From Cellvibrionales bacterium (GTDB lineage: Bacteria; Pseudomonadota; Gammaproteobacteria; Pseudomonadales; UBA7434): DNA of 5,406 bases. This document shows positions 1 to 5,372 of the stretch, one piece after another. Position numbers and translations under genes: made by a program. The notes beneath the pieces were generated by a model. It had not been told where the DNA came from. It saw nothing but the letters and a program-made list of their open reading frames with translations, and searched no databases. The stretch's first letter is position 1; the number at the start of each line of letters is the position of its first letter. The stretch lies in NCBI GenBank assembly GCA_003492055.1, contig DMZE01000179.1:1-5406 (forward strand), written 5' to 3'.

Positions 1-393
1 CATATCTCTGCCGAAGACGGCGAACACGGCAAAGGGTCGATTATTGCTGAGTTGGATATTAATCCTGATTTATGGTTTTTTGACTGTCACTTTCCGGGTG
101 ACCCTGTTATGCCAGGCTGCCTAGGCTTAGATGCCATGTGGCAATTGGTTGGCTTTTTCTTGGGCTGGAAAGGCAACCCTGGTAAAGGTCGCGCATTAGG
201 CGCCGGAGAAATTAAATTTACCGGCCAAGTAACTCCCGATGCAAAATTGGTGAGCTACCACTTAGATTTAAAACGCGTTATTGAGCGCAAACTCGTTATG
301 GGTATTGCCGATGGCTATATGAAAGTAGATGGCGAAGTTATTTATACCGCCAAAGATTTACGCGTGGGTTTGTTTAAACAAGAAGACGCGTAA
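1..393 (+). CDS. fabA: FabA, 3-hydroxydecanoyl-ACP dehydratase/isomerase (5' end missing)
   Basis: Cytoplasmic bifunctional enzyme that dehydrates 3-hydroxydecanoyl-ACP to trans-2-decenoyl-ACP and isomerises it to cis-3-decenoyl-ACP, the branch point to unsaturated fatty acids. The reading frame is open from base 1 to the TAA at 391-393, giving 130 visible residues. E. coli FabA has about 172, so roughly 40 N-terminal residues lie upstream of the window. A TTG at 52 is internal (it sits in the conserved [11 protein letters not shown] stretch) and is not the start. The hot-dog fold signature [11 protein letters not shown] is at 85-117. Its histidine (88-90) matches the E. coli catalytic His70, and the aspartate of GLDAMWQL (130-132) matches Asp84. 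Later conserved blocks are [17 protein letters not shown] and the C-terminal [12 protein letters not shown]. The FabA-specific pattern and the fabB gene next door separate it from FabZ. FabB follows 116 nt downstream on the same strand, and the two are often co-transcribed. Confidence 0.97.
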   Translation, partial: HISAEDGEHGKGSIIAELDINPDLWFFDCHFPGDPVMPGCLGLDAMWQLVGFFLGWKGNPGKGRALGAGEIKFTGQVTPDAKLVSYHLDLKRVIERKLVMGIADGYMKVDGEVIYTAKDLRVGLFKQEDA

Positions 394-405
394 TTAATTG
401 CGTTA

Positions 406-436
406 TTGAACAAACATAGAGCGTTAGCTTTATTAT
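406..436 (+). promoter_or_regulatory. Possible weak promoter for fabB
   Basis: TTGAAC (406-411) and TATTAT (431-436) resemble sigma-70 -35 and -10 hexamers, but the 19-bp spacer is longer than the usual 17. A second reading uses TTTATT (429-434) with a 17-bp spacer. Either would give fabB its own transcript in addition to readthrough from fabA. The DNA here is AT-rich, so chance matches are common, and the call is tentative. Confidence 0.2.
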
Positions 437-449
437 TAATTTTCTAACG
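422..449 (+). repeat. Inverted repeat in fabA-fabB gap
   Basis: Perfect 6-bp arms CGTTAG (422-427) and CTAACG (444-449) flank a 16-nt AT-rich centre. No T-run follows, so it is not an intrinsic terminator, and transcription could continue from fabA into fabB. It could be a weak mRNA hairpin or a regulator site. No match to a known fatty acid regulator site could be established by eye. Confidence 0.35.
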
Positions 450-509
450 TATGTAATCGCACATTGATAAAGCATACAAAAAATATCCTCTATATTAAGG
501 TCGAATCAA

Positions 510-1730
510 ATGAAAAGAGTTGTTGTTACAGGTTTAGGAATCACCTCATGCTTAGGCACCACGGCTGAATCTGTCCTCACATCATTAAAAGAAACTCGCT
601 CAGGCATTCAAACTATTCCTGAATATATTGAAAAAGGCATGCGCAGCCATGTTGCAGGCAGAGTTGATATTGACCTAAGTGAACGAATAGACCGTAAATT
701 ATGGCGTTTTATGGGTGATGCAGCCGGCTATGCTTTTGTCGCAATGGAAGATGCTATTGCTGATGCGGGCTTAGACAGCAGTGATGTATCGAATGTACGC
801 ACCGGCATTATCGCCGGTTCAGGTGGCGCAACCTCGTCTAGCCAAGTTGAAGCAGCGGATATATTGCGTGATCGTGGATTACGTCGCGTGGGTCCTTATC
901 GCGTTACGCAAACCATGGCGAGTACAGTTTCAGCTTGTCTTGCTACTGGCTTTAAAATCAAAGGGGTGAATTACTCTATTGCCTCGGCTTGCTCAACCAG
1001 CGCCCATTGTATTGGTAATGCCATGGAGCAAATTCAACTGGGTAAACAAGATATTGTTTTTGCCGGTGGTGGTGAAGAAGAACATTGGACGCTAAGCTCA
1101 TTATTCGACGCTATGGGCGCACTGTCATCAAAATACAATGACACGCCCACCAAAGCTTCTCGTGCCTATGATGCGAATCGTGATGGCTTTGTTATTGCCG
1201 GTGGTGGTGGCATGTTAGTGATTGAAGAACTCGAACATGCTAAAGCCCGTGGCGCTAAAATCTATGCTGAATTGGTTGGCTATGGTGCCACCTCTGACGG
1301 CGCAGAAATGGTTTCTCCTTCGGGCGAAGGCGGCATTCGATGCATGCAACAAGCGCTTTCAACAGTCACTGGTGAAATTGATTACATTAACGCTCACGGC
1401 ACTAGCACACCTGCTGGTGACGTTGTTGAACTCAATGGCATGAAAGCTGTATTTGGCGACAAACTTCCGCCTGTGAGCTCAACTAAGTCGCTGTCAGGCC
1501 ATTCACTTGGCGCCGCCGGTGTTCAAGAAGCGATATACAGCTTGTTAATGATGCAGCATAACTTTATTGCCGGTTCAGCCAATATCGATGAGCTTGATCC
1601 TGATGCGGCTGGCGTACCGATTGTCACCAAAACGCAAGAAAACGTTGTTCTTAACCGCGTAATGTCAAATAGCTTTGGCTTTGGCGGCACGAACGCTAGC
1701 TTGGTTTTTCAGCGTTATAACGGTGAATAA
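510..1730 (+). CDS. fabB: FabB, beta-ketoacyl-ACP synthase I
   Basis: Cytoplasmic condensing enzyme (KAS I) that adds malonyl-ACP-derived C2 units. In the FabA/FabB pathway it elongates cis-3-decenoyl-ACP and so makes unsaturated fatty acid synthesis possible. The 406-residue product has the family length. The active site is complete: Cys161 in [11 protein letters not shown] is the acyl-accepting nucleophile, His296 is in NAHGTSTP, His331 is in SGHSLGAAG, and Lys326 precedes it. The glycine-rich C-terminal [14 protein letters not shown] (387-400) is also present. Sequence such as [13 protein letters not shown] and [14 protein letters not shown] is KAS I-like rather than KAS II (FabF). The ATG at 510 is chosen because [13 protein letters not shown] aligns with the E. 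coli N-terminus and an AAGG Shine-Dalgarno (497-500) lies 9 nt upstream. The gene follows fabA and ends at a strong terminator, consistent with a fabAB unit. No frameshift or missing residue is seen. Confidence 0.98.
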   Translation: MKRVVVTGLGITSCLGTTAESVLTSLKETRSGIQTIPEYIEKGMRSHVAGRVDIDLSERIDRKLWRFMGDAAGYAFVAMEDAIADAGLDSSDVSNVRTGIIAGSGGATSSSQVEAADILRDRGLRRVGPYRVTQTMASTVSACLATGFKIKGVNYSIASACSTSAHCIGNAMEQIQLGKQDIVFAGGGEEEHWTLSSLFDAMGALSSKYNDTPTKASRAYDANRDGFVIAGGGGMLVIEELEHAKARGAKIYAELVGYGATSDGAEMVSPSGEGGIRCMQQALSTVTGEIDYINAHGTSTPAGDVVELNGMKAVFGDKLPPVSSTKSLSGHSLGAAGVQEAIYSLLMMQHNFIAGSANIDELDPDAAGVPIVTKTQENVVLNRVMSNSFGFGGTNASLVFQRYNGE

Positions 1731-1741
1731 CATTACATAAA

Positions 1742-1760
1742 GCCGCATTCCAAAGGCGGC
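1742..1760 (+). other. Small GC stem-loop after fabB stop
   Basis: Arms GCCGC (1742-1746) and GCGGC (1756-1760) surround a 9-nt loop. The stem starts 11 nt after the fabB stop and lies immediately 5' of the main terminator. With no T-run of its own it is probably an accessory RNA stem (3'-end protection or pausing) and not an independent terminator. Confidence 0.45.
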
Positions 1761-1766
1761 ATCGCT

Positions 1767-1808
1767 AAAAAACTTGAAATAATTTCATCATTATTTCAAG
1801 TTTTTTTT
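1767..1808 (+). terminator. Strong intrinsic terminator of fabA-fabB
   Basis: A perfect 17-bp inverted repeat has arms at 1767-1783 (starting AAAAAACTTGAA) and 1790-1806, with a 6-nt loop (1784-1789). The 3' arm runs into eight consecutive T residues (1801-1808). The 5' A-run pairs with the T-run, so the structure could work in both directions, but no gene converges on it from the right. It lies 36 nt after the fabB stop. A second copy of the distal arm, TTCAAGTTTTTT, follows at 1818-1829. Confidence 0.9.
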
Positions 1809-1817
1809 GGTCTGAAC

Positions 1818-1829
1818 TTCAAGTTTTTT
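1818..1829 (+). repeat. Second copy of terminator 3' arm
   Basis: TTCAAGTTTTTT occurs at 1795-1806 (inside the terminator) and again at 1818-1829, a 12-bp exact direct repeat with a 23-bp period. The second copy could pair with the same 5' arm (1767-1778) as an alternative terminator hairpin with a longer loop. Confidence 0.6.
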
Positions 1830-1847
1830 ATGCCTGAGACAAATAGA

Positions 1848-1925
1848 TATAATGAATTGAGCCGTTATATTTAACCCAACATTTACATTTGATTCAACAA
1901 TTGACCCTTAGCTAGCCGTTATACT
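1848..1925 (+). promoter_or_regulatory. Candidate promoter region of the beta-barrel gene
   Basis: This stretch holds a consensus -10 hexamer TATAAT (1848-1853), TATATT (1866-1871) and TATACT (1920-1925). The last two lie within the direct repeat AGCCGTTATA (1860-1869 and 1914-1923). TTGACC at 1901-1906 looks like a -35 box but is only 13 bp from TATACT, too close for a standard sigma-70 promoter. The strong terminator upstream means the barrel gene must have its own promoter in 1810-1957, but I cannot decide which box is used. Confidence 0.3.
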
Positions 1926-1957
1926 GCAACATCGACTATCTATTATGGGTTTAAATT

Positions 1958-2059
1958 ATGATTATCGTACAACGCTTGGCATGGACACCTTCGTATTTAC
2001 GGCTTTCAGCCATAACGCTCGCACTCAGCGCCGCCTCAATAGCCTCACCCGCTTTCGCT
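1958..2059 (+). other. Signal peptide coding segment of the barrel protein
   Basis: These are codons 1-34. The positively charged n-region, a roughly 18-residue hydrophobic/alanine-rich stretch and an A-x-A type site (AFA before LDYSLD) are typical of Sec signal peptidase I substrates. No lipobox cysteine is present, so it is not a lipoprotein. Confidence 0.8.
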
Positions 2060-3319
2060 CTGGACTACTCACTCGATTTGTTACTGGGCGGTGAAGCAAC
2101 TGATAATATTAATCGCCTGCCTGACAATCAAAAACGCGATGGTATCGAATCGTTTATAGGTGCTCGTATTGGTTTAACGCATGAAAGCGAAGCCATTAAT
2201 TTTGAATCCGATTATCGTTTAACTTATCGTGATTTTAAAAATGATCGCCTAGAAACCAATGATGAAATAAATGGCAGCAGTGAATTACTTTGGGAGATTC
2301 TTGATAACCGCCTTAGCTGGCATATTGATCATGATATTTCAGAAGTGTTGTCTAATGATCTCGTTCCCGACACTGTCGACAATAAAGAAACCCGACAAAT
2401 ATTCTCGACCGGCCCCACCTATACAGCCCGCCTTTCAGGTGTCGACAATATTATTGTATCTTTAGATTACACCCAACTCTCTCAGGGTAACGCCTCTAAC
2501 GAAAGCCCTGCAGATAGAAGCAATATTGATAGTGAGCGAGCCCAAGCAGATCTCATGTGGTCACATTCATTATCGAGCACATCAACGCTTGAAGTCGGCT
2601 ATGCCAATGCAGAAACGCAGTTTGATAACAACAGTCCCGATTTTAAATACCAACAATTATTTGCCGGCTATAACACAGAATTGGCTAGCGGTAATTATGG
2701 CCTTAGATTGGGTGCCAACCGTGCAGAACGTAGCTTAATTAATGACGAACAAACCGGCGTCTTCACTGCCATTAACTATAACCGTAACTTCAGTGGCAAT
2801 ATTTTTTCCATTGATATCGTTCGCCAATTGGCTGATTCGAGCATTGGCTTAGATAGAGACATTGACGGTTTCAACACCAATAATTTTGATGAAATTGCCG
2901 TGGTAGAAAGGACGCGTGTTGATATTGCTTATCAATTTCAAAACTTATGCCGTGGCTGCCTTGCAGAGCTTACTTATACCTTTGATAATAGTGACTTTGA
3001 AAACGATGAGCTCGTACTTTCGACCGACACGACTCAAGACAATAAAGATAATCGCGTTAGTGCTAACCTAACCTACAATATTAACTCTCGATTAAGCACC
3101 CGATTACTCACTTCTTATTTACAAACTGATTTTTCTGCTTTCGATCGAAAAGATAAAATTACCGAAATTGAAAGTCAAACCGATTGGGCATTATCGGCGA
3201 AGCTCGCGCTTAATTTTTATCTTTCCTATGTTAATCGCGACACCCAAAATACACCTCTGGGCGACATTGATTACAACGCTTCAACTATTGGTATTTCAGC
3301 TACTTACACTATAAAATAA
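1958..3319 (+). CDS. Outer-membrane beta-barrel protein, PEP-CTERM-associated family type
   Basis: The 453-residue product is predicted to be exported and to form an outer-membrane beta-barrel; its function is unknown. Residues 1-34 form a signal peptide: Arg6/Arg15 n-region, hydrophobic core LSAITLALSAASIAS, cleavage after PAFA. The mature part is rich in alternating polar/hydrophobic strands separated by Asp/Asn-rich turns, e.g. FIGARIGLTHESEAINFESD, LTYNINSRLSTRLLTSYLQT and the last strand ASTIGISATYTIK. The stretch DTVDNKETRQIFSTGP (138-153) followed by SLSSTSTLEVGY recalls what I remember of TIGR03016 (uncharacterised PEP-CTERM-associated barrels) and the related BBP2_2 porin-like family. 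The only two cysteines form a CRGC pair (331-334). The start at 1958 is supported by the signal peptide; the Shine-Dalgarno is weak (TGGG near 1946-1949). No exopolysaccharide or PEP-CTERM gene adjoins it. It is transcribed alone between the fabB terminator and convergent moeA. Confidence 0.72.
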   Translation: MIIVQRLAWTPSYLRLSAITLALSAASIASPAFALDYSLDLLLGGEATDNINRLPDNQKRDGIESFIGARIGLTHESEAINFESDYRLTYRDFKNDRLETNDEINGSSELLWEILDNRLSWHIDHDISEVLSNDLVPDTVDNKETRQIFSTGPTYTARLSGVDNIIVSLDYTQLSQGNASNESPADRSNIDSERAQADLMWSHSLSSTSTLEVGYANAETQFDNNSPDFKYQQLFAGYNTELASGNYGLRLGANRAERSLINDEQTGVFTAINYNRNFSGNIFSIDIVRQLADSSIGLDRDIDGFNTNNFDEIAVVERTRVDIAYQFQNLCRGCLAELTYTFDNSDFENDELVLSTDTTQDNKDNRVSANLTYNINSRLSTRLLTSYLQTDFSAFDRKDKITEIESQTDWALSAKLALNFYLSYVNRDTQNTPLGDIDYNASTIGISATYTIK

Positions 3320-3328
3320 GAGTTTTTT

Positions 3329-3342
3329 GTTAATTTATTAAC
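3329..3342. repeat. Inverted repeat at the barrel/moeA convergence
   Basis: GTTAAT (3329-3334) and ATTAAC (3337-3342) form a perfect short palindrome that includes the moeA stop codon. It sits inside an outer pair GAGTT (3320-3324) / AACTC (3346-3350). The T-run (3323-3328) lies before the stem on the plus strand, so a classical intrinsic terminator is not formed in either direction. It may still act as a weak transcript end or roadblock between the two convergent genes. Confidence 0.35.
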
Positions 3343-4610
3343 GTTAACTCACCAAAATCTGACAAGGCAATAATCTGGCAAGTGTCTCCCGCTTGCCATT
3401 GCTGACCCGGCTGAACCGGTATTAACACATTGCATTGCGCAATCGAAGATAGCACACCTGAACTCTGATTTTGATAACGTGCCACGGTGACTTCACCAGC
3501 ACTATTGATGGATGCCTGGCCTCGTAAGAAATCTAAACGCTTACCCGAATTATGCCAATCAAATGCTGCTTTAGCCGCAACTGAGCCAAGCGACGATTGC
3601 GATAAATCGACAGCACGTGAATCATCATAGCCCATGGTTTTTAATAACCATGGCCGCATCAATAAATGAAACGTGACAAACGAAGAAACAGGATTACCCG
3701 GCAGACCAAAAAAGGGCGTTCCTTTTATGTTACCAAACGCGACAGGCTTACCCGGCTTAATGGCTAGCTTCCAAAATAAAATAGAACCTAAAGACTCCAC
3801 TTGTTGACGCACGTAATCTTCTTCGCCTACCGACATACCGCCAGTAGTTACAATGCAATCGGCCTGTTCGCTGGCGCTAATTAAATACTCGCGCGTCGCC
3901 GCTTCTGTATCAGGACAGCAGCCTAAATCGACAGGAATAGCCCCTAACGCTTTAATTCTAGCGGCAAGAAAATAACGATTGGAATTATAAATTTGCCCTG
4001 CCGATAGAGTTTCACCCGGATTTTTTAATTCATCACCGGTAGAGAAAAAGGCCACTTTAACTGGCGTATAACAGGACAACTCAGCGATGCCGACAGACGC
4101 CAGCAAACCAATATCACCCGACGTCAATCGTCGACCCTGCTCAACAACCACCGCACCTTTTTTTATGTCTTGACCTGCCAGACGAATATGCTGACCCGAT
4201 CGCGGCAGCTCAGTAAAACTGACCTTTAAATCACTCTCAGAATCGCTATCGCTTGCAAATTTTTGATTGGTATCAATCACTGCATCTTCTTGCAAAATAA
4301 TTGCATCGGCACCTGCGGGAACCATCGCGCCAGTAAAAATTCTTGCAATAGAGTTATCCGCTAATGCTTGAGGCGCCTCTCCTGCGGCAATGCGTTGCGA
4401 TACACAATAACTTACTCCTAACGCAATATCATTGCTGCGCACCGCATAGCCATCCATAGCGCTATTATCATAGCCAGGCACATCAATAATTGATTGCTGT
4501 GTTGATGCAACAATACGTCCTAGGGCTTTATCCAATGGCACTAACTCATTACGAGAAGTAATAGCCGCATGCGCCATCACCTGCTCAAAACCTTGTTCAA
4601 AAGTGATCAT
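3330..4610 (-). CDS. moeA: MoeA, molybdopterin molybdenumtransferase
   Basis: Cytoplasmic enzyme of the last step of molybdenum cofactor synthesis: it inserts molybdate into adenylylated molybdopterin, releasing AMP. The 426-residue product is slightly longer than E. coli MoeA (about 411). Domain motifs appear in order: DVPGYDNSAMDGYAVR (43-58), IFTGAMVPAGADAII (91-105), RLAGQDIKKG (143-152), the MoCF_biosynth core FFSTGDEL (188-195), GQIYNSNRY (205-213), TTGGMSVGEEDYV (255-267), KLAIKPGKPVAFG (281-293), FFGLPGNPVSSFV (300-312), and the C-terminal domain IV. Counterparts of E. coli Asp59, Asp142, Glu188, Asp228/259 and Lys275/279 appear to be present (here Asp53, Asp148, Glu194, Asp265, Lys281/285; alignment from memory). 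A Ser/Asp-rich insert (SDSDSESD, 120-127) explains part of the extra length. The ATG at 4610 matches the usual N-terminus; its Shine-Dalgarno is poor (GAGAG 12 nt upstream, or AAAAGA close by). It lies 40 bp after moaB, in one operon. Confidence 0.96.
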   Translation of the reverse strand: MITFEQGFEQVMAHAAITSRNELVPLDKALGRIVASTQQSIIDVPGYDNSAMDGYAVRSNDIALGVSYCVSQRIAAGEAPQALADNSIARIFTGAMVPAGADAIILQEDAVIDTNQKFASDSDSESDLKVSFTELPRSGQHIRLAGQDIKKGAVVVEQGRRLTSGDIGLLASVGIAELSCYTPVKVAFFSTGDELKNPGETLSAGQIYNSNRYFLAARIKALGAIPVDLGCCPDTEAATREYLISASEQADCIVTTGGMSVGEEDYVRQQVESLGSILFWKLAIKPGKPVAFGNIKGTPFFGLPGNPVSSFVTFHLLMRPWLLKTMGYDDSRAVDLSQSSLGSVAAKAAFDWHNSGKRLDFLRGQASINSAGEVTVARYQNQSSGVLSSIAQCNVLIPVQPGQQWQAGDTCQIIALSDFGELTLIN

Positions 4611-4616
4611 TATCTT

Positions 4617-4660
4617 TTACTGCTCTCTTTTTTTACTGCTCTCGATTCTCTTACTGCTCT
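4617..4660 (-). repeat. Triplicated stop-codon repeat between moaB and moeA
   Basis: On the minus strand AGAGCAGTAA occurs three times, at 4651-4660, 4633-4642 and 4617-4626 (periods 18 and 16 bp). The first copy is the end of moaB (Glu-Gln-stop). The second is in the same frame and provides a second in-frame TAA. The TAA of the third is in the moeA frame, 6 nt before its ATG. The two copies nearest moeA share a longer 13-bp identity (GAGAGCAGTAAAA). The array fills nearly all of the intergenic gap. Confidence 0.85.
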
Positions 4661-5172
4661 AGCGTTTGTAATACACCATAAAAATTACAAGGGCGATGAC
4701 GGCTATCTAACTGCTCAGACAAAATGCCTGTCCATGCAAGTGTGCAGGCACCCGTCGAACCTGGCAGAGCAAATAACACCGTATTATTGGCAAAACCCGC
4801 TAAGGCGCGCGATTGAATCGTCGAAGTACCTATATCGTCATAAGAAAGCTGTCGAAATAACTCACCAAAACCATCAATACTTTTATCAAATAAGGGGCTC
4901 ACAGCCTCGGGCGTTGAATCACGACCACTAAAACCCGTGCCACCAGTAATGACAATGGCGTCAACCGATGAATCAGCAATCCACTGTGAGACAATGGCAC
5001 GAATCGCATAAATATCATCTTTTACTAGACTACGACTCTCAAGCTTATGGCCTGCATCACTCAGTGCTTTTACTAAATAGTCACCCGATGTGTCATTTTC
5101 TGCTGTTCGAGTGTCTGAAACTGTTAAAACTGCCAATCCTAAAGGACTGAATATCGGTGTCGATTTTGCCAT
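4651..5172 (-). CDS. moaB: MoaB, MogA/MoaB-type molybdopterin adenylyltransferase
   Basis: Cytoplasmic protein of the MogA/MoaB fold. The likely role is ATP-dependent adenylylation of molybdopterin, making the substrate for MoeA encoded just downstream. The 173-residue length and global sequence follow E. coli MoaB (about 170): LAVLTVSDTR-ENDTSG at the N-terminus, VKDDIYAIRAIVSQWI (50-65), the nucleotide/MPT-binding ITGGTGFSGRDSTPEA (75-90), GFGELFRQLSYDDIGTSTIQSRALAG (101-126, conserved throughout), LPGSTGAC (136-143), and the C-terminal QLD-R-RPCNF. Asp52 and Asp85 sit where MogA has its important acidic residues. The ATG at 5172 is the only possible start, because an in-frame stop (5179-5181) lies just upstream. 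An AAGGGG sequence (5187-5192) may be the ribosome site, but its 14-nt spacing is long. No mogA is visible here. moaB-moeA form one leftward operon. Confidence 0.95.
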   Translation of the reverse strand: MAKSTPIFSPLGLAVLTVSDTRTAENDTSGDYLVKALSDAGHKLESRSLVKDDIYAIRAIVSQWIADSSVDAIVITGGTGFSGRDSTPEAVSPLFDKSIDGFGELFRQLSYDDIGTSTIQSRALAGFANNTVLFALPGSTGACTLAWTGILSEQLDSRHRPCNFYGVLQTLEQ

Positions 5173-5186
5173 GTGAAATTATTTAA

Positions 5187-5192
5187 CCCCTT
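5187..5192 (-). promoter_or_regulatory. Distant Shine-Dalgarno of moaB
   Basis: The minus-strand sequence AAGGGG is the only purine-rich anti-SD match upstream of moaB. It lies 14 nt from the ATG, beyond the usual 5-9 nt, so moaB translation may be weak. An in-frame stop between it and the ATG excludes an upstream start. Confidence 0.45.
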
Positions 5193-5266
5193 AAGATGAC
5201 TGTAAACTGCTTTAAATTAAGTTAACTACTTGTATTTGCTCAATTTTAACTGATAAATAAATATAA

Positions 5267-5278
5267 GATAACGTTATC
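5267..5278. repeat. 12-bp perfect palindrome, candidate operator
   Basis: GATAACGTTATC is a perfect palindrome with a central CG, the style of LacI/GalR-family operators. It lies in the moaB-rpsT divergent region, about 95 nt before the moaB start and about 29 nt upstream of the rpsT -35 box. If the weak leftward promoter at 5285-5313 is real, the palindrome would cover its start point. The identity of any binding protein is unknown. Confidence 0.4.
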
Positions 5279-5284
5279 AACCCC

Positions 5285-5313
5285 ATTCTCTCCATTTACA
5301 CTGCTATTGACAA
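5285..5313 (-). promoter_or_regulatory. Possible leftward promoter for moaB-moeA
   Basis: On the minus strand TTGTCA (5308-5313, 5/6 match to the -35) is followed after 17 bp by GAGAAT (5285-5290, 4/6 match to the -10). It would start near 5278 and leave a leader of about 105 nt. Its -35 overlaps the -35 of the rightward rpsT promoter, so the two could compete for polymerase. An alternative -35, TTGATA (5275-5280), lacks a good -10. Confidence 0.3.
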
Positions 5314-5335
5314 TCTCCTTACATATCTGAATAAT
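5307..5335 (+). promoter_or_regulatory. Strong sigma-70 promoter of rpsT
   Basis: A consensus -35 TTGACA (5307-5312), a 17-bp spacer and AATAAT (5330-5335, 5/6 match) precede rpsT. Transcription should start near 5342, giving a leader of about 30 nt. The discriminator after the -10 (TCGCCGCC, 5336-5343) is GC-rich, as in promoters of ribosomal components repressed by ppGpp/DksA. Confidence 0.8.
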
Positions 5336-5362
5336 TCGCCGCCTCAATTTGTACGTATATTC

Positions 5363-5366
5363 GGAG
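5363..5366 (+). promoter_or_regulatory. Shine-Dalgarno deciding the TTG start of rpsT
   Basis: GGAG lies 6 nt before the TTG at 5373, which is optimal spacing. No ATG or GTG in that frame lies between, so this site fixes UUG as the initiation codon. Confidence 0.85.
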
Positions 5367-5372
5367 TTTATC

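Noticed and set aside
52..54. TTG at 52 as the start of fabA
   Set aside because: The frame stays open to base 1 and the TTG encodes a leucine in a conserved FabA block. The true start is upstream of the window.
394..509. FabR or FadR operator upstream of fabB
   Set aside because: The gap has short inverted repeats (e.g. AGC-GTTA-GCT near 420-429), but I could not match it convincingly to the E. coli FabR or FadR sites from memory. A position-weight-matrix scan would be needed.
781..969. 62-codon plus-strand open frame inside fabB
   Set aside because: It lies wholly within the well-conserved fabB frame, has no supporting ribosome site, and its product has no recognisable features.
1222..1443. 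73-codon plus-strand open frame inside fabB
   Set aside because: Out-of-frame shadow of fabB codons in a region whose fabB translation is highly conserved.
1731..1957. Small RNA or riboswitch between fabB and the barrel gene
   Set aside because: Apart from the fabB terminator structures, no conserved riboswitch-like core or independent promoter-terminator pair is visible. It is better explained as terminator plus promoter DNA.
2271..2738. Two open frames (2271-2465 and 2526-2738) inside the barrel gene
   Set aside because: They overlap a long frame with a clear signal peptide and beta-strand pattern, and neither has a recognisable product.
4611..4660. CRISPR-like or structured array from the 10-bp triplicate repeat
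   Set aside because: The units are only 10 bp with 6- and 8-bp spacers and include the moaB stop. This fits slippage, not a CRISPR array.
4569..4931. 120-codon plus-strand open frame opposite moeA/moaB
   Set aside because: It is antisense to two confidently identified conserved genes and its translation resembles no known protein. It is a complementary-strand shadow.
4968..5150. 60-codon plus-strand open frame opposite moaB
   Set aside because: Antisense shadow of moaB with no promoter or ribosome site in front of it.
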